Part shown: piece after piece, positions 8,446 to 16,266 of the stretch | How the letters are laid out: each line of letters starts with the position of its first letter | How positions within the stretch are numbered: position 1 is the stretch's first letter | Assembly (NCBI RefSeq): GCF_014196515.1 | Contig: NZ_JACIDV010000015.1 | Span: 40,487 to 104,486, forward strand | DNA length: 64,000 bases | Direction of reading: 5' to 3' | From: Rhizobium skierniewicense | GTDB taxonomy: Bacteria > Pseudomonadota > Alphaproteobacteria > Rhizobiales > Rhizobiaceae | Notes under the pieces: generated by a model | What the model saw: the letters and a program-made list of their open reading frames with translations, nothing else | The model's database searches: none | What the model was told of the DNA's origin: nothing | Translations under genes and position numbers: made by a program

Positions 8446-8484
8446 AAGACTCTTGACTATGATTCGCGGAAATGAGATTCTTTG
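8446..8484 (+). promoter_or_regulatory. ctRNA promoter with three GANTC sites
   Basis: On the plus strand, antisense to repABC, TTGACT (8453-8458) and GATTCT (8476-8481) are spaced by 17 bases, a good sigma-70-type promoter firing into the repB-repC gap. Three GANTC (CcrM) sites overlap it: GACTC 8448-8452, GATTC 8461-8465 and GATTC 8476-8480, the last inside the -10 hexamer. Confidence 0.65.
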
Positions 8485-8487
8485 GGT

Positions 8488-8540
8488 GCTTAGATCAAAG
8501 AAAGCTTCCGTGCGGCAACGTTCGGGGGCTTTTTTCTTTT
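8488..8540 (+). ncRNA. Antisense counter-transcribed RNA of repABC (incA/ctRNA)
   Basis: Transcription from the promoter at 8453-8481 would start near 8488 and end at an intrinsic terminator. An 8-bp stem, AGCTTCCG (8503-8510) with CGGGGGCT (8523-8530), including two G-U pairs and extendable by A-U pairs, is followed by TTTTTCTTTT (8531-8540). The RNA would be about 50-55 nt, close to the short ctRNAs known from repABC plasmids. It lies opposite the repB-repC intergenic leader and would lower repC expression, setting copy number and incompatibility. Confidence 0.7.
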
Positions 8541-8582
8541 GTGCTTAGTGCTCCTGTTGATTGTTGGAACGAAAAATAAAAA

Positions 8583-9599
8583 TCACTGCTTCGAGCGATG
8601 CTCTTCAAACAGCGATTGGAGATGTTCCATGACGAAATCGGCAAACTCGGGCGCTTGGCGACGATCAATGGAAATATCGATTTTGTGGTCAGTCTCGATG
8701 ATTTTTGCCAGCTTCTGGCCCGTCATCGATGAAAGGACACCTGTTCTCTTCGGTTCTGGCTTTGGCTTCAGAAACTCCAGAAGAGATTTGAACCGTTCCT
8801 CGGATGCCAAGTTCGAGACGCTCTCATCGGCAAGATAGGCCCGTGCCGCTTCGTTGACTTTGGACGAGGACAGTTGGTCTGCAAGATCCATCCAATTGCG
8901 CCTTCCGACGCCTGGGGCCGGACCGATGCTGTCAACGATGTCGTCGGGGATACGTCCGACCACCGACAGCATGTTGGACAAATCACCCTTGTGGAGCGAC
9001 ATGGCGGCCATGATCGTCTCTCGCGAGAAGCGCATCTGCAATTTTTGAGCAAACCTTGCTTTTTCGATATAGCTGAGGTCCCGGCGCTCGTTGTTTTCCT
9101 GCCCTTGGGCTACGACGAGCTGTTCATCTGAGAGATCTCGAACAACAGCACGAACAGGAATACCGATTGCTGCAACGGCGCGCAGACGACGATGACCGAA
9201 AGCCACCTGATAGCGACCGGGATGTTCGGGGTGAGGGCGCACAAGGATCGGAACCTGCTGGCCCTGTTCCCTGATGGCTTCCACAAGGCCTGCATCTGCT
9301 TCCAACGACGCGGGCATCCGATCGGGTATGAAGGATGGATCGACCTCTGAAGGGTCGAGCGCGACGATTGTCAGGCCTTCAGCCAGGCGCCGTTCAATTT
9401 CTTCCGCGCGTTTGGAGCGTTCAGACACTTCATTCAGAGATTGGCCGATCATGCCGACCGGTGAATTGATAACGTCTGTGACGAGATCAGGTGAACCGAG
9501 AATGGGACGAATACGCGGTCGCGAACGCTCTACTGGAGCTTCGGCAGTCGTATCTGCGGACTTCGTTGTCAGGTTGGCAAAGATTTCTTTTCTGCTCAT
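8583..9599 (-). CDS. repB: Partition protein RepB (ParB family)
   Basis: A 338-aa centromere-binding protein. It has the ParB/RepB N-terminal motifs RPHPEHPGRYQVAFGHRRLRA (read from about residue 120, overlapping the family's GHRR box) and ENNERRDLSYIEKARFA, then an HTH region around residues 185-230 (RETIMAAMSLHKGDLSNMLS) and a C-terminal dimerisation part. It binds parS and works with the RepA ATPase to segregate the replicon, and also helps autorepress the operon. Its ATG overlaps the repA stop by 4 bases (ATGA at 9596-9599), indicating coupled translation. Between it and repC lies the 190-base ctRNA region. Confidence 0.93.
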   Translation of the reverse strand: MSRKEIFANLTTKSADTTAEAPVERSRPRIRPILGSPDLVTDVINSPVGMIGQSLNEVSERSKRAEEIERRLAEGLTIVALDPSEVDPSFIPDRMPASLEADAGLVEAIREQGQQVPILVRPHPEHPGRYQVAFGHRRLRAVAAIGIPVRAVVRDLSDEQLVVAQGQENNERRDLSYIEKARFAQKLQMRFSRETIMAAMSLHKGDLSNMLSVVGRIPDDIVDSIGPAPGVGRRNWMDLADQLSSSKVNEAARAYLADESVSNLASEERFKSLLEFLKPKPEPKRTGVLSSMTGQKLAKIIETDHKIDISIDRRQAPEFADFVMEHLQSLFEEHRSKQ

Positions 9600-10813
9600 A
9601 CGGCCCTACCCCAGGCTTTCTTGATTAAGCCTTCAATTTCGGCATTTACGTTTGTCATGGATTCCAAGGCGCGGTCATAGGTGGACCGCGTGAACTGCGT
9701 ACGCTCGACCTCAAACAATGTCTGATTTGTCAATCCTGCGTCGGAAACGGCCGTGGTCTTCAACATCGGATGGTTGAGAACATGCTCTCCGAAGATGGAG
9801 CGCAAAAAGGCGACCATCTGGTTCTGTGGGCCATCGCTGGGCTCGAAGCGCGTAACGAGGTAGCGCATCCAATGATAGTCAGAACGCGCGCCTGCTCGAC
9901 CGATTTCCGCTAGCAGATCACCCGTCATGGCCAGAAACTGGTTCATCGACATCACGTCGAGCATTTGCGGATGAACGGTCACGAGCACCGATGTCGCAGC
10001 CGTCAGCGCCGAGAGGGTGAGGTAGCCGAGCTGTGGCGGGCAATCGATCACGACGACATCATAGAAGTTCTGCGCCTGAGCGATGGCCTGACCGATACGG
10101 GCAAAAAACAAGGTGTCACCTGGCGCGCGACGCATCAGCGCACGGGGCGTGTCGTGTTCAAATTCCATCAGTTCGAGATTACCCGGAATGATGTGAAGGT
10201 TCGGAATATAGGTGCCGCGAACGATCTCGGCGATCGGGCGCTGTTCCGCGTCATATCGGATTGCGCCGTAAAGCGTTTCATTGGGGCCGACATCAAGTTC
10301 CGGTTGATGGCCGAAGAGGGCGGAAAGACTGGCCTGCGGATCAAGGTCGATCGCAAGCACGCGGTAGCCTCGCAAAGCAAGATATTGTGCCAGATGGGCC
10401 GAGGTGGTGGTCTTGCCGGAGCCGCCCTTGAAGTTCATCACGGCAATAACCTGCAGGTCTTCGCCGTCGCGCCGATGCGGAAGGTAGCGACGCGTCCCGC
10501 GCGCACCCTGGTCAAGATATTTGCGAATCTCATGGATGTCTTCGACGGAATAGCTCCGACGTCCCCCGGCACCGTGCGATGCGCTGAGGTCAGGCTGCTC
10601 GGCGGCGATCTGCCGAAGATAGGCTTCGCCGATACCAATCAGCTTTGCGGTTTCGGACGGCGAGAAGGTTCTCATGCTTTTTTCAGCGAGCGGCGCAAAG
10701 GTGCTGGCATTATGTGCTTGGAGCTGTGCTGACAACGCAGCCGAATGCTGTAGAATAAGCGCCGTCAGATCAGGCGCTTTCTCAGCAGATTTCAAATCGG
10801 CGTTTTGGGTCAT
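9596..10813 (-). CDS. repA: Partition ATPase RepA (ParA family)
   Basis: A 405-aa ParA-type ATPase. The N-terminal DNA-binding region holds an HTH (SPSETAKLIGIGEAYLRQIA, near residues 52-71). A deviant Walker A, NFKGGSGKTTTSAHLAQYL, starts near residue 128, followed by Walker B-like VVVIDCPPQLGYLTL. RepA drives partition of the replicon with RepB and parS and represses its own promoter. It is the first gene of the repABC operon. A promoter (TTGCAC 18 bases from TTATAT) and a large inverted repeat lie just upstream. Length and domain order are standard for the family. Confidence 0.95.
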   Translation of the reverse strand: MTQNADLKSAEKAPDLTALILQHSAALSAQLQAHNASTFAPLAEKSMRTFSPSETAKLIGIGEAYLRQIAAEQPDLSASHGAGGRRSYSVEDIHEIRKYLDQGARGTRRYLPHRRDGEDLQVIAVMNFKGGSGKTTTSAHLAQYLALRGYRVLAIDLDPQASLSALFGHQPELDVGPNETLYGAIRYDAEQRPIAEIVRGTYIPNLHIIPGNLELMEFEHDTPRALMRRAPGDTLFFARIGQAIAQAQNFYDVVVIDCPPQLGYLTLSALTAATSVLVTVHPQMLDVMSMNQFLAMTGDLLAEIGRAGARSDYHWMRYLVTRFEPSDGPQNQMVAFLRSIFGEHVLNHPMLKTTAVSDAGLTNQTLFEVERTQFTRSTYDRALESMTNVNAEIEGLIKKAWGRAV

Positions 10814-10838
10814 CTCTGGTCTTTTCCGCTTGTTGGAT

Positions 10839-10913
10839 CAGTTGCGGTTTTTTTCGCTGAAATCGGTTTTTTCCGCAACTGAGATATAAGCGCCGATTCT
10901 CTTTGCGGTGCAA
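10839..10913 (-). promoter_or_regulatory. repABC promoter and candidate RepA/RepB operator
   Basis: On the minus strand TTGCAC (10908-10913) and TTATAT (10884-10889) are 18 bases apart. A perfect 9-bp inverted repeat, CAGTTGCGG (10839-10847) and CCGCAACTG (10873-10881), begins immediately downstream of the -10 and spans the likely start point, the usual place for a RepA autorepression operator. A GANTC site (10895-10899) lies in the spacer. Confidence 0.6.
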
Positions 10914-11005
10914 TAGGCATTCGCTGTGGCTAAACATGAATCTTTTCAGTCGCCTAACCGGTAAAAATTGGCTTTTTCTTCACGTTGGCGCAGTTCATGA
11001 AGCGT

Positions 11006-11021
11006 GTTAGCCGCGGCAAAC
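11006..11021. other. parS partition site of the repABC replicon
   Basis: The 16-mer GTTAGCCGCGGCAAAC fits the repABC parS consensus GTTNNCNGCNGNNAAC at all fixed positions and is a near-perfect palindrome (one mismatched pair). It lies about 190 bases upstream of repA, between the operon and the divergent FAD protein gene. No second copy was noticed around the operon. Confidence 0.78.
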
Positions 11022-11125
11022 TTTCCGATATGAGGCGCCAAAAGCAGAGAAGCGGATATTTCAAATTTGCGTTTTGCATCCCGTTGAGCTTTCCTGCGCC
11101 GCAATGAGTCCTAATGAGGTGCCAA

Positions 11126-12493
11126 ATGTTTTATGATGTAGCCGTTGTCGGTTCTGGTTTCTCGGCGATCAGTTTGGTCACCAATTTGCTTGAGCAGCTT
11201 CCGGCCACCACGTCTATTGCCATTGTGGGCGACGACTCCGCGTTTGGCCGTGGTACGGCCTATCGGACCGAATTGCATCTTCACCGATTGAACGTGCCAG
11301 CGGCCCGAATGAGTGTGTTTGCCGACAGACCCAACGATTTTCAGGAGTGGCTGGAAAAGCGTGGCGAGGTGGTGGATGGCATGAGTTTCGCTCCCCGCAA
11401 TGATTACGGTTTGTATCTGCGTGACAGGCTCGCCTCCCTTCTGCAGAGCCAGCAGCAACGAGCCCGCGTTGATTTCGTGAAGGCAAAAGCGGTTTCGTGT
11501 GCTTCCTGTACGAAAGACGGTGTAGACTTTCGTTTGAACGACGGGCGCCAACTCCACGCGTCGAACGTGGCATTGTGCCTCGGTGTGGGCACAGCAAGTT
11601 TGCCGCGGCTAACTGCGGATTCCGACGTGGCGCTCTTACGACGCGTTGTTCGAAATCCCTGGAAGCTGGGCTGGTTATCGCGGGTCAAGAAAAATGACGC
11701 CGTCGTTATTCTCGGCTCCGGCCTGACGATGATTGATCAGGTCTTGTCCCTGCGCAACAAAGGGCATCGGGGACCCATCCATTTTTTATCGCGACGGGGG
11801 CTTGTTCCACACTGCCATAGCAAAACACCACTCAAACCAGTTGACCCAGACATCACGGGCGCGACCGAGATGAGCGAGATCCTCGCGCGTTTGCGCCAGC
11901 AGGTGAGGGGTGGCGCTGATTGGCGTAGCGTCATGGACGGGCTTAGGCCGAAAACACAATCTCTATGGCAGCAACTGGAAGCACCGCAGCGCGCCCGATT
12001 TCTCAGGCATGCCCTGGCTTGGTGGAACATCCACCGGCACCGGATTGCACCACAAGTTCATGACGTCTTTGATGAACTCGTGAAGAATGGAACGGTCCAA
12101 GTTCACGCTGGATTTGTTTCGAAGATTGCACGGACGGATGGCGATAACGTACTCACCTATCGAGGCCGCGGAGTGAGCGACGAGATCTCGTTGACGTTTG
12201 ACTGGTTGGTCAACTGCACCGGAATGGAGCGCGCGGGTATCGGCCATTCACCGCTGCTTCAAGACATGCTGGGTCGACACATGATCGAGACTGACACGTT
12301 AGGGCTGGGTATCCGGGTGGATAGCCAGTCCCGTATCGTTTCCGGTGATGGTCTCGCGTCACCGGGAATGTTTGCCGTGGGCGCCTTGACAGCCGGGCAG
12401 TTTTGGGAAATTACTGCTGTGCCTGACATTCGCGTACAGACTCACAATGTTGCTGAAAGCATTGCTAAACGCATCGATATGACAAGTCTTTAA
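11126..12493 (+). CDS. FAD/NAD(P)-binding oxidoreductase-like protein
   Basis: A 455-aa cytoplasmic flavoprotein-like protein. The first dinucleotide-binding fold is at the N-terminus (YDVAVVGSGFSAISLV). A second Rossmann-type element occurs at about residue 190 (DAVVILGSGLTMIDQVLS), and an FAD-closing segment is near the C-terminus (GMFAVGALTAGQFWEITAVP). This layout matches the FAD-NAD(P)-binding family (PF13454 type), for which no single reaction is established. The ATG at 11126 is chosen over 11114 because GAGG sits 6 bases before it. It stands alone, divergent from repABC, and ends at a clear terminator. The substrate is unknown. Confidence 0.7.
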   Translation: MFYDVAVVGSGFSAISLVTNLLEQLPATTSIAIVGDDSAFGRGTAYRTELHLHRLNVPAARMSVFADRPNDFQEWLEKRGEVVDGMSFAPRNDYGLYLRDRLASLLQSQQQRARVDFVKAKAVSCASCTKDGVDFRLNDGRQLHASNVALCLGVGTASLPRLTADSDVALLRRVVRNPWKLGWLSRVKKNDAVVILGSGLTMIDQVLSLRNKGHRGPIHFLSRRGLVPHCHSKTPLKPVDPDITGATEMSEILARLRQQVRGGADWRSVMDGLRPKTQSLWQQLEAPQRARFLRHALAWWNIHRHRIAPQVHDVFDELVKNGTVQVHAGFVSKIARTDGDNVLTYRGRGVSDEISLTFDWLVNCTGMERAGIGHSPLLQDMLGRHMIETDTLGLGIRVDSQSRIVSGDGLASPGMFAVGALTAGQFWEITAVPDIRVQTHNVAESIAKRIDMTSL

Positions 12494-12632
12494 CCCTCTC
12501 CTCTATAGCCGATTTGGTCATACCGAGTAGCGAAACCAAAGCTCGAGATAGATTTCTTTTGGCGCTTTTTGCTGTTTGAAAACAGTACGATAAATCGAGC
12601 AAAAATTCAGAGGAATTGATCGATATCATGGA

Positions 12633-12660
12633 CCGGAGCGGGCGACCCGCTCCGGGTTTT
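12633..12660 (+). terminator. Intrinsic terminator
   Basis: A perfect 10-bp GC-rich stem, CCGGAGCGGG (12633-12642) with CCCGCTCCGG (12646-12655), has a 3-base loop and is followed by GTTTT. It closes the FAD protein transcript and separates it from the convergent aminotransferase gene. Confidence 0.75.
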
Positions 12661-12667
12661 CCAGCGA

Positions 12668-14002
12668 TTAGCCGATCTGCTTAAGTGCTTCGCCAAGTGT
12701 AGAGACAATCTTTCCAATCTCTTCGGCGCTGATGATGAGGGGCGGGGACAAGGCGATGATATCGCCCGTTACTCTGACCAGCAGACCTTTCCTGAAGCAC
12801 TCAACGAAGACGTCATAGGCCCGGGTGCCCGGTGCTCCGTCGCGAGGCGCAAGTTCGATCGCGCCAACGAGACCGAGGTTTCTGATGTCGACGACATGTG
12901 GCATGCCTTTCAGAGAGTGGAGCGCGTCCTGCCAGATGGTTTCCAGTTCCGCAGCGCGATACAGCAACCCTTCTTCCTGGTAGATTTCCAGCGTCGCGAT
13001 GCCTGCCGCGCACGCCACGGGATGGCCGGAATAGGTGTAGCCGTGGAACAGCTCGATCTGATTGTCCGGGCCGTGCATCATGGCGTCATACACAAAGCGC
13101 TTGGCGAACACTGCGCCCATCGGGATGGCGCCGTTGGTAATGCCCTTGGCGGTGGTCACGAGGTCCGGTACAACGCCAAAGTAATCGGTGGCGAAGGGTT
13201 TGCCGAGGCGTCCGAAACCGGTGATGACCTCATCGTAAATCAAAAGAATACCGTGCTTGTCTGCAATGGCGCGCAACCGCTCGAGGTAGCCACGCGGTGG
13301 CAAAATCACGCCAGCGGACCCCGACATGGGCTCAACGATGACAGCCGCGATTGTTTCTGCGCCGTGGAGAGCAACAAGCCGTTCGAGATCTTCGGCTAAT
13401 TCCACGCCGTGTTGTGGCAAACCTTTCGAAAAGGCATTGTGCTCCACATCCAGCGTGTGGCGCATGTGGTCGGCGGGAATTTGCGGGAACACGCGGCGGT
13501 TATTGACGAGGCCGCCAACGGATATGCCGCCGAAGCCGACACCATGATATCCCTTTTCCCGACCGATGATGCGGCTGCGCGTACCTTGTCCGATCGATCT
13601 CTGATAGGCGATGGCAATCTTGAGCGCCGTGTCGACAGATTCTGAACCAGAGCCGGTAAAGAAGACGCGATCAAGTTTTGCATCTGGACCGCCAGGGGCG
13701 ATGGCAGCCAACTTCTCGGCAAATTCAAAGGCGATCGGATGGCCCATCTGAAATGTGGGAGCGAAATCCATTGTCGAGAGTTGCCGCTCGACAGCTTGTG
13801 TGATCCGCCTGCGGCCATGGCCTGCATTGACACACCACAGTCCGGCAGTTCCATCCAAAATGCTATTGCCATCTATATCGGTGTAATACATGCCTTGCGC
13901 GCTGGCGAGGAGGCGCGGTGCTGCCTTGAACTGTCTGTTTGCCGTGAATGGCATCCAGAAGTTTTCAAGGTTCGGCATGTTGGATTTGCTGCTGTGGTCC
14001 AT
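12668..14002 (-). CDS. Class III aminotransferase (omega-amino acid:pyruvate type)
   Basis: A 444-aa PLP enzyme. The start at 14002 has AGGGG 5 bases upstream; an 18-residue longer frame is not supported. It has the class III signature: TGSGSESVDTALK (cofactor phosphate), LLIYDEVITGFGRLG with the PLP aspartate, and TTAKGITNGAIPMGAV with the Schiff-base lysine near residue 286. The N-terminal NLENFWMPFTANRQFK and overall layout resemble beta-alanine (omega-amino acid):pyruvate transaminases. Such enzymes move an amino group from beta-alanine or other omega-amines to pyruvate. It is divergent from an XRE-cupin regulator of the type that often controls amine catabolism. The exact amine is not determined. 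Confidence 0.82.
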   Translation of the reverse strand: MDHSSKSNMPNLENFWMPFTANRQFKAAPRLLASAQGMYYTDIDGNSILDGTAGLWCVNAGHGRRRITQAVERQLSTMDFAPTFQMGHPIAFEFAEKLAAIAPGGPDAKLDRVFFTGSGSESVDTALKIAIAYQRSIGQGTRSRIIGREKGYHGVGFGGISVGGLVNNRRVFPQIPADHMRHTLDVEHNAFSKGLPQHGVELAEDLERLVALHGAETIAAVIVEPMSGSAGVILPPRGYLERLRAIADKHGILLIYDEVITGFGRLGKPFATDYFGVVPDLVTTAKGITNGAIPMGAVFAKRFVYDAMMHGPDNQIELFHGYTYSGHPVACAAGIATLEIYQEEGLLYRAAELETIWQDALHSLKGMPHVVDIRNLGLVGAIELAPRDGAPGTRAYDVFVECFRKGLLVRVTGDIIALSPPLIISAEEIGKIVSTLGEALKQIG

Positions 14003-14111
14003 GAGGTTCCCCTGTTCTGATGGCGCATCATTCCTGCACTTCATCGATTGGAACAAGTCCTTTTCTTTGGCGCCCTAAATCATTGATATAATTACGACGG
14101 TTAGATAAGTT

Positions 14112-14125
14112 TTCGATATATCGAA
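14112..14125. promoter_or_regulatory. Perfect palindrome, candidate operator
   Basis: TTCGATATATCGAA is a perfect 14-bp palindrome in the 145-base gap between the aminotransferase and the XRE-cupin regulator, 22 bases before the regulator ATG. Its position suits autoregulation and control of the divergent gene. Confidence 0.5.
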
Positions 14126-14147
14126 CACGTGAAAGACGGAGGTTGAA

Positions 14148-14696
14148 ATGGTTGTCGATATCGGGACCCGGTTGCGACAGTTGCGCGCAATCCATAAATT
14201 GTCGCAGCGCGAGCTTGCCAAGCGTGCAGGGGTCACGAACTCGACGATTTCCCTCATCGAATCGAACTCGACCAATCCGTCCGTTGGTGCGCTGAAACGG
14301 ATCCTGGATGGCATCCCCATCGGTCTTGCTGAATTCTTTGCTTTCGAGCCCGACACGCCACGGAAAGCATTCTACGCCGCCGAAGAACTGGTGGAGATTG
14401 GCAAAGGGGCCATTTCCTATCGCCAGATTGGTGACAATCTGTTCGGTCGAAGCTTGCAGATTTTGAAGGAGTGTTATCAACCGGGTGCAGGCACCGGGCG
14501 GGTTCCGCTGGTTCATGAGGGAGAAGAGGGCGGTATTGTCCTGTCCGGACGACTGGAGGTCACTGTGGAAGATGAGCGCCGAATCCTTGGACCGGGAGAC
14601 GCATATTATTTCGAAAGCCGGCGTCCTCATACATTCCGGTGCGTTGGACCCATTGCCTGCGAGGTGATCAGCGCCTGTACGCCGCCCAGCTTTTAG
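14148..14696 (+). CDS. XRE-family regulator with C-terminal cupin domain
   Basis: A 182-aa PuuR-like regulator. An N-terminal helix-turn-helix (residues 6-60; LSQRELAKRAGVTNSTISLI) is followed by a cupin beta-barrel from about residue 100, with VHEGEEGGIVLSGRLEV, GPGDAYYFESRRPHTFR and a final CEVISACTPP strand. GGAGG precedes the ATG. Members of this architecture sense amines or amino acids through the cupin pocket. Here the divergent omega-amino acid transaminase is the obvious target, and a palindrome lies between them. The stop codon is embedded in a 13-bp inverted repeat that probably ends transcription. Confidence 0.85.
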   Translation: MVVDIGTRLRQLRAIHKLSQRELAKRAGVTNSTISLIESNSTNPSVGALKRILDGIPIGLAEFFAFEPDTPRKAFYAAEELVEIGKGAISYRQIGDNLFGRSLQILKECYQPGAGTGRVPLVHEGEEGGIVLSGRLEVTVEDERRILGPGDAYYFESRRPHTFRCVGPIACEVISACTPPSF

Positions 14697-14727
14697 AGCG
14701 TTTCCATTTAACAAGGAAACGCTCTAA
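14693..14727. terminator. 13-bp perfect inverted repeat after the XRE-cupin gene
   Basis: TTAGAGCGTTTCC (14693-14705) and GGAAACGCTCTAA (14715-14727) flank a 9-base loop; the left arm contains the regulator's TAG stop. There is no T-run, so termination would be weak or rely on processing. AGAGCGTTTC-type palindromes recur in rhizobial genomes, so this may be a copy of a dispersed palindromic repeat. Confidence 0.5.
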
Positions 14728-15028
14728 GCACCGTATCCGGTGGCAAGCAGTCCCCGTTTGTTCAAAAGATTAGCCGACTAATGATATGTGTCGATAATAC
14801 TCGACGCGCGGCCCCCTAGCTGTTGCCTGACGGTTCGCGAAGGATTTTCCAACTTTCCCTGACGGTTGTATTCTTTACAGTGTTTCGTCCCTGAGTTTTT
14901 TCATCTCAAAATTTATAAATAATTAACCCTCGTATAGAGAGAATTAGAATATTCTGATGCCCTCTATCAGGGTGTCGGCTCGCATTCGGCCTGGGGCGTC
15001 AGTTATGCGTGAAACAGGGGATAAGCGT
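14728..15028. other. Gene-free leader of the pilus operon
   Basis: About 300 bases without a convincing gene, falling to high AT just before the operon (14900-14950, aaaatttataaataattaa). That tract probably holds the pilus promoter. The upstream in-frame ATG codons at 14957 and 15005 lack ribosome boxes. Confidence 0.4.
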
Positions 15029-15526
15029 ATGGCGTTCGGGGTATCTCGAGGTTTGTTGATATTAGTAGGGTTGTTATCAGAACCCAGTCAATCTCTTGCT
15101 CAGGTTGCAACAACCACTTTTGCCGTGCAGATGACGATCCAGGGCGAATGTAAGATCAATTCGGCTGGCACACTGAATTTCGGTAACCGCGTTCTGCTCG
15201 ACAGCAATGTGGATCAGACGAGCGACATTGTCGTTCTGTGTACAGCCAGCACGCCGTTCACCATCGGGTTGAGCGCAGGCTCTGGAGCGAATGCCACGGT
15301 CTCAAACCGTCTGCTGACATCCGCCGGCGGAGCGACGATCGGATATTCTCTTTACACCAATTCTTCTCGCACGAGTGTTTGGGGAAACACGGTAGGCGTT
15401 GATCGACAGGCAAGCACCGGAACCGGTGCAGCCCAAAACTTCACTGTCTTTGGGCGCGTTGCGGCTCAGACGACACCTGTCATCGGGACTTACAACGACA
15501 CCGTGACGGTCACGATCAATTATTGA
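15029..15526 (+). CDS. Csu-type pilus subunit (spore coat protein U domain), likely shaft pilin
   Basis: A 165-aa exported protein. The start at 15029 follows AGGGG by 8 bases and gives a clean signal peptide, with probable cleavage after SLA (about residue 24). The mature part is one SCPU domain: an N-terminal donor-strand-like stretch TTTFAVQMTIQGECKI, LNFGNRVLLD, cysteines in GECKI and VLCTAS, and the C-terminal strand PVIGTYNDTVTVTINY typical of these pilins. In Csu pili such subunits polymerise by donor-strand exchange into a thin surface fibre used in attachment and biofilm. It is the first gene of a four-gene operon and overlaps the next reading region closely. Confidence 0.85.
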   Translation: MAFGVSRGLLILVGLLSEPSQSLAQVATTTFAVQMTIQGECKINSAGTLNFGNRVLLDSNVDQTSDIVVLCTASTPFTIGLSAGSGANATVSNRLLTSAGGATIGYSLYTNSSRTSVWGNTVGVDRQASTGTGAAQNFTVFGRVAAQTTPVIGTYNDTVTVTINY

Positions 15527-15546
15527 CCTGCCAAGGAAGAATGCAC

Positions 15547-16266
15547 ATGCGCCTTTTCACCTTAGCGGCTGCGTTACTTGCCGGTTTGTATCTCTCGCCA
15601 TCCCATGCGGCGTCACTGCGCGTGGCCCCCGTCCTCCTTGATCTGACGGCGCCCACGGCGTCTTCAAGCTTGCGGATATGGAATGACGCCCAAAGTCCGA
15701 TCAACGTTCAGGTCAGAATATTTCGTTGGACGCAGCAAAACGGTGCCGATGTCTACACGCCCGTTAGCGATGTGGTCGCCAGTCCACCGATGACGCAGTT
15801 GAAGCCCGGTGCCGAAAATCTGGTCCGCATCGTCAGACTTTCCAAAAAGGCGGTGAGTGCGGAGGAAAGCTACCGCGTCATCGTTGATGAATTGCCACCA
15901 ACCGGCACACGGCCATCGGGAACGGTCAATCTCGTCATTCGCCATTCCATACCGGTCTTCTTTTCAGCGCCATCGATCGGTGATGCGCAGCCCGTCTGGT
16001 CGGTGAGCCCGCAGACAGATGGTTACAAGGTCTCTGTCTCCAATAGAGGGGCAAAGAGATTGCGGATTGCCAATCTCAGGCTATCGGCCGGAAGCGGTAA
16101 GGCTGTGGCTGAGCATAACGGCCTGGTGGGTTACGTACTGGGTGGCTCGGTGGCGACCTGGGTTGTTCCGGCACCGGCGGGGAAACGATTGGGTGGCGTG
16201 CTCACGATTTCTGCAGACAGCGAAGGCGGTACCGTGAATGCGACGGCACGCGTCACCGGCGGTTAG
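15547..16266 (+). CDS. Periplasmic pilus chaperone (CsuC-like)
   Basis: A 239-aa exported chaperone of the PapD/Csu class. The start at 15547 is 8 bases after AAGGA and gives a signal peptide ending at SHA. Two immunoglobulin-like domains follow: SLRVAPVLLDLTAP as the first strand, QVRIFRWTQQNGADVY, the conserved VRIVRL strand near residue 95 that completes subunits, and YRVIVDELP. The chaperone folds pilins in the periplasm and hands them to the usher. The usher gene begins within its last 29 bases, which suggests translational coupling. Confidence 0.87.
   Translation: MRLFTLAAALLAGLYLSPSHAASLRVAPVLLDLTAPTASSSLRIWNDAQSPINVQVRIFRWTQQNGADVYTPVSDVVASPPMTQLKPGAENLVRIVRLSKKAVSAEESYRVIVDELPPTGTRPSGTVNLVIRHSIPVFFSAPSIGDAQPVWSVSPQTDGYKVSVSNRGAKRLRIANLRLSAGSGKAVAEHNGLVGYVLGGSVATWVVPAPAGKRLGGVLTISADSEGGTVNATARVTGG

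Noticed and set aside
7000..11100. A second parS copy in or near repABC
   Set aside because: Scanning for GTT-N4-GC-N4-AAC by eye in this stretch gave only the site at 11006-11021; several GTT...GC starts lack the AAC half.
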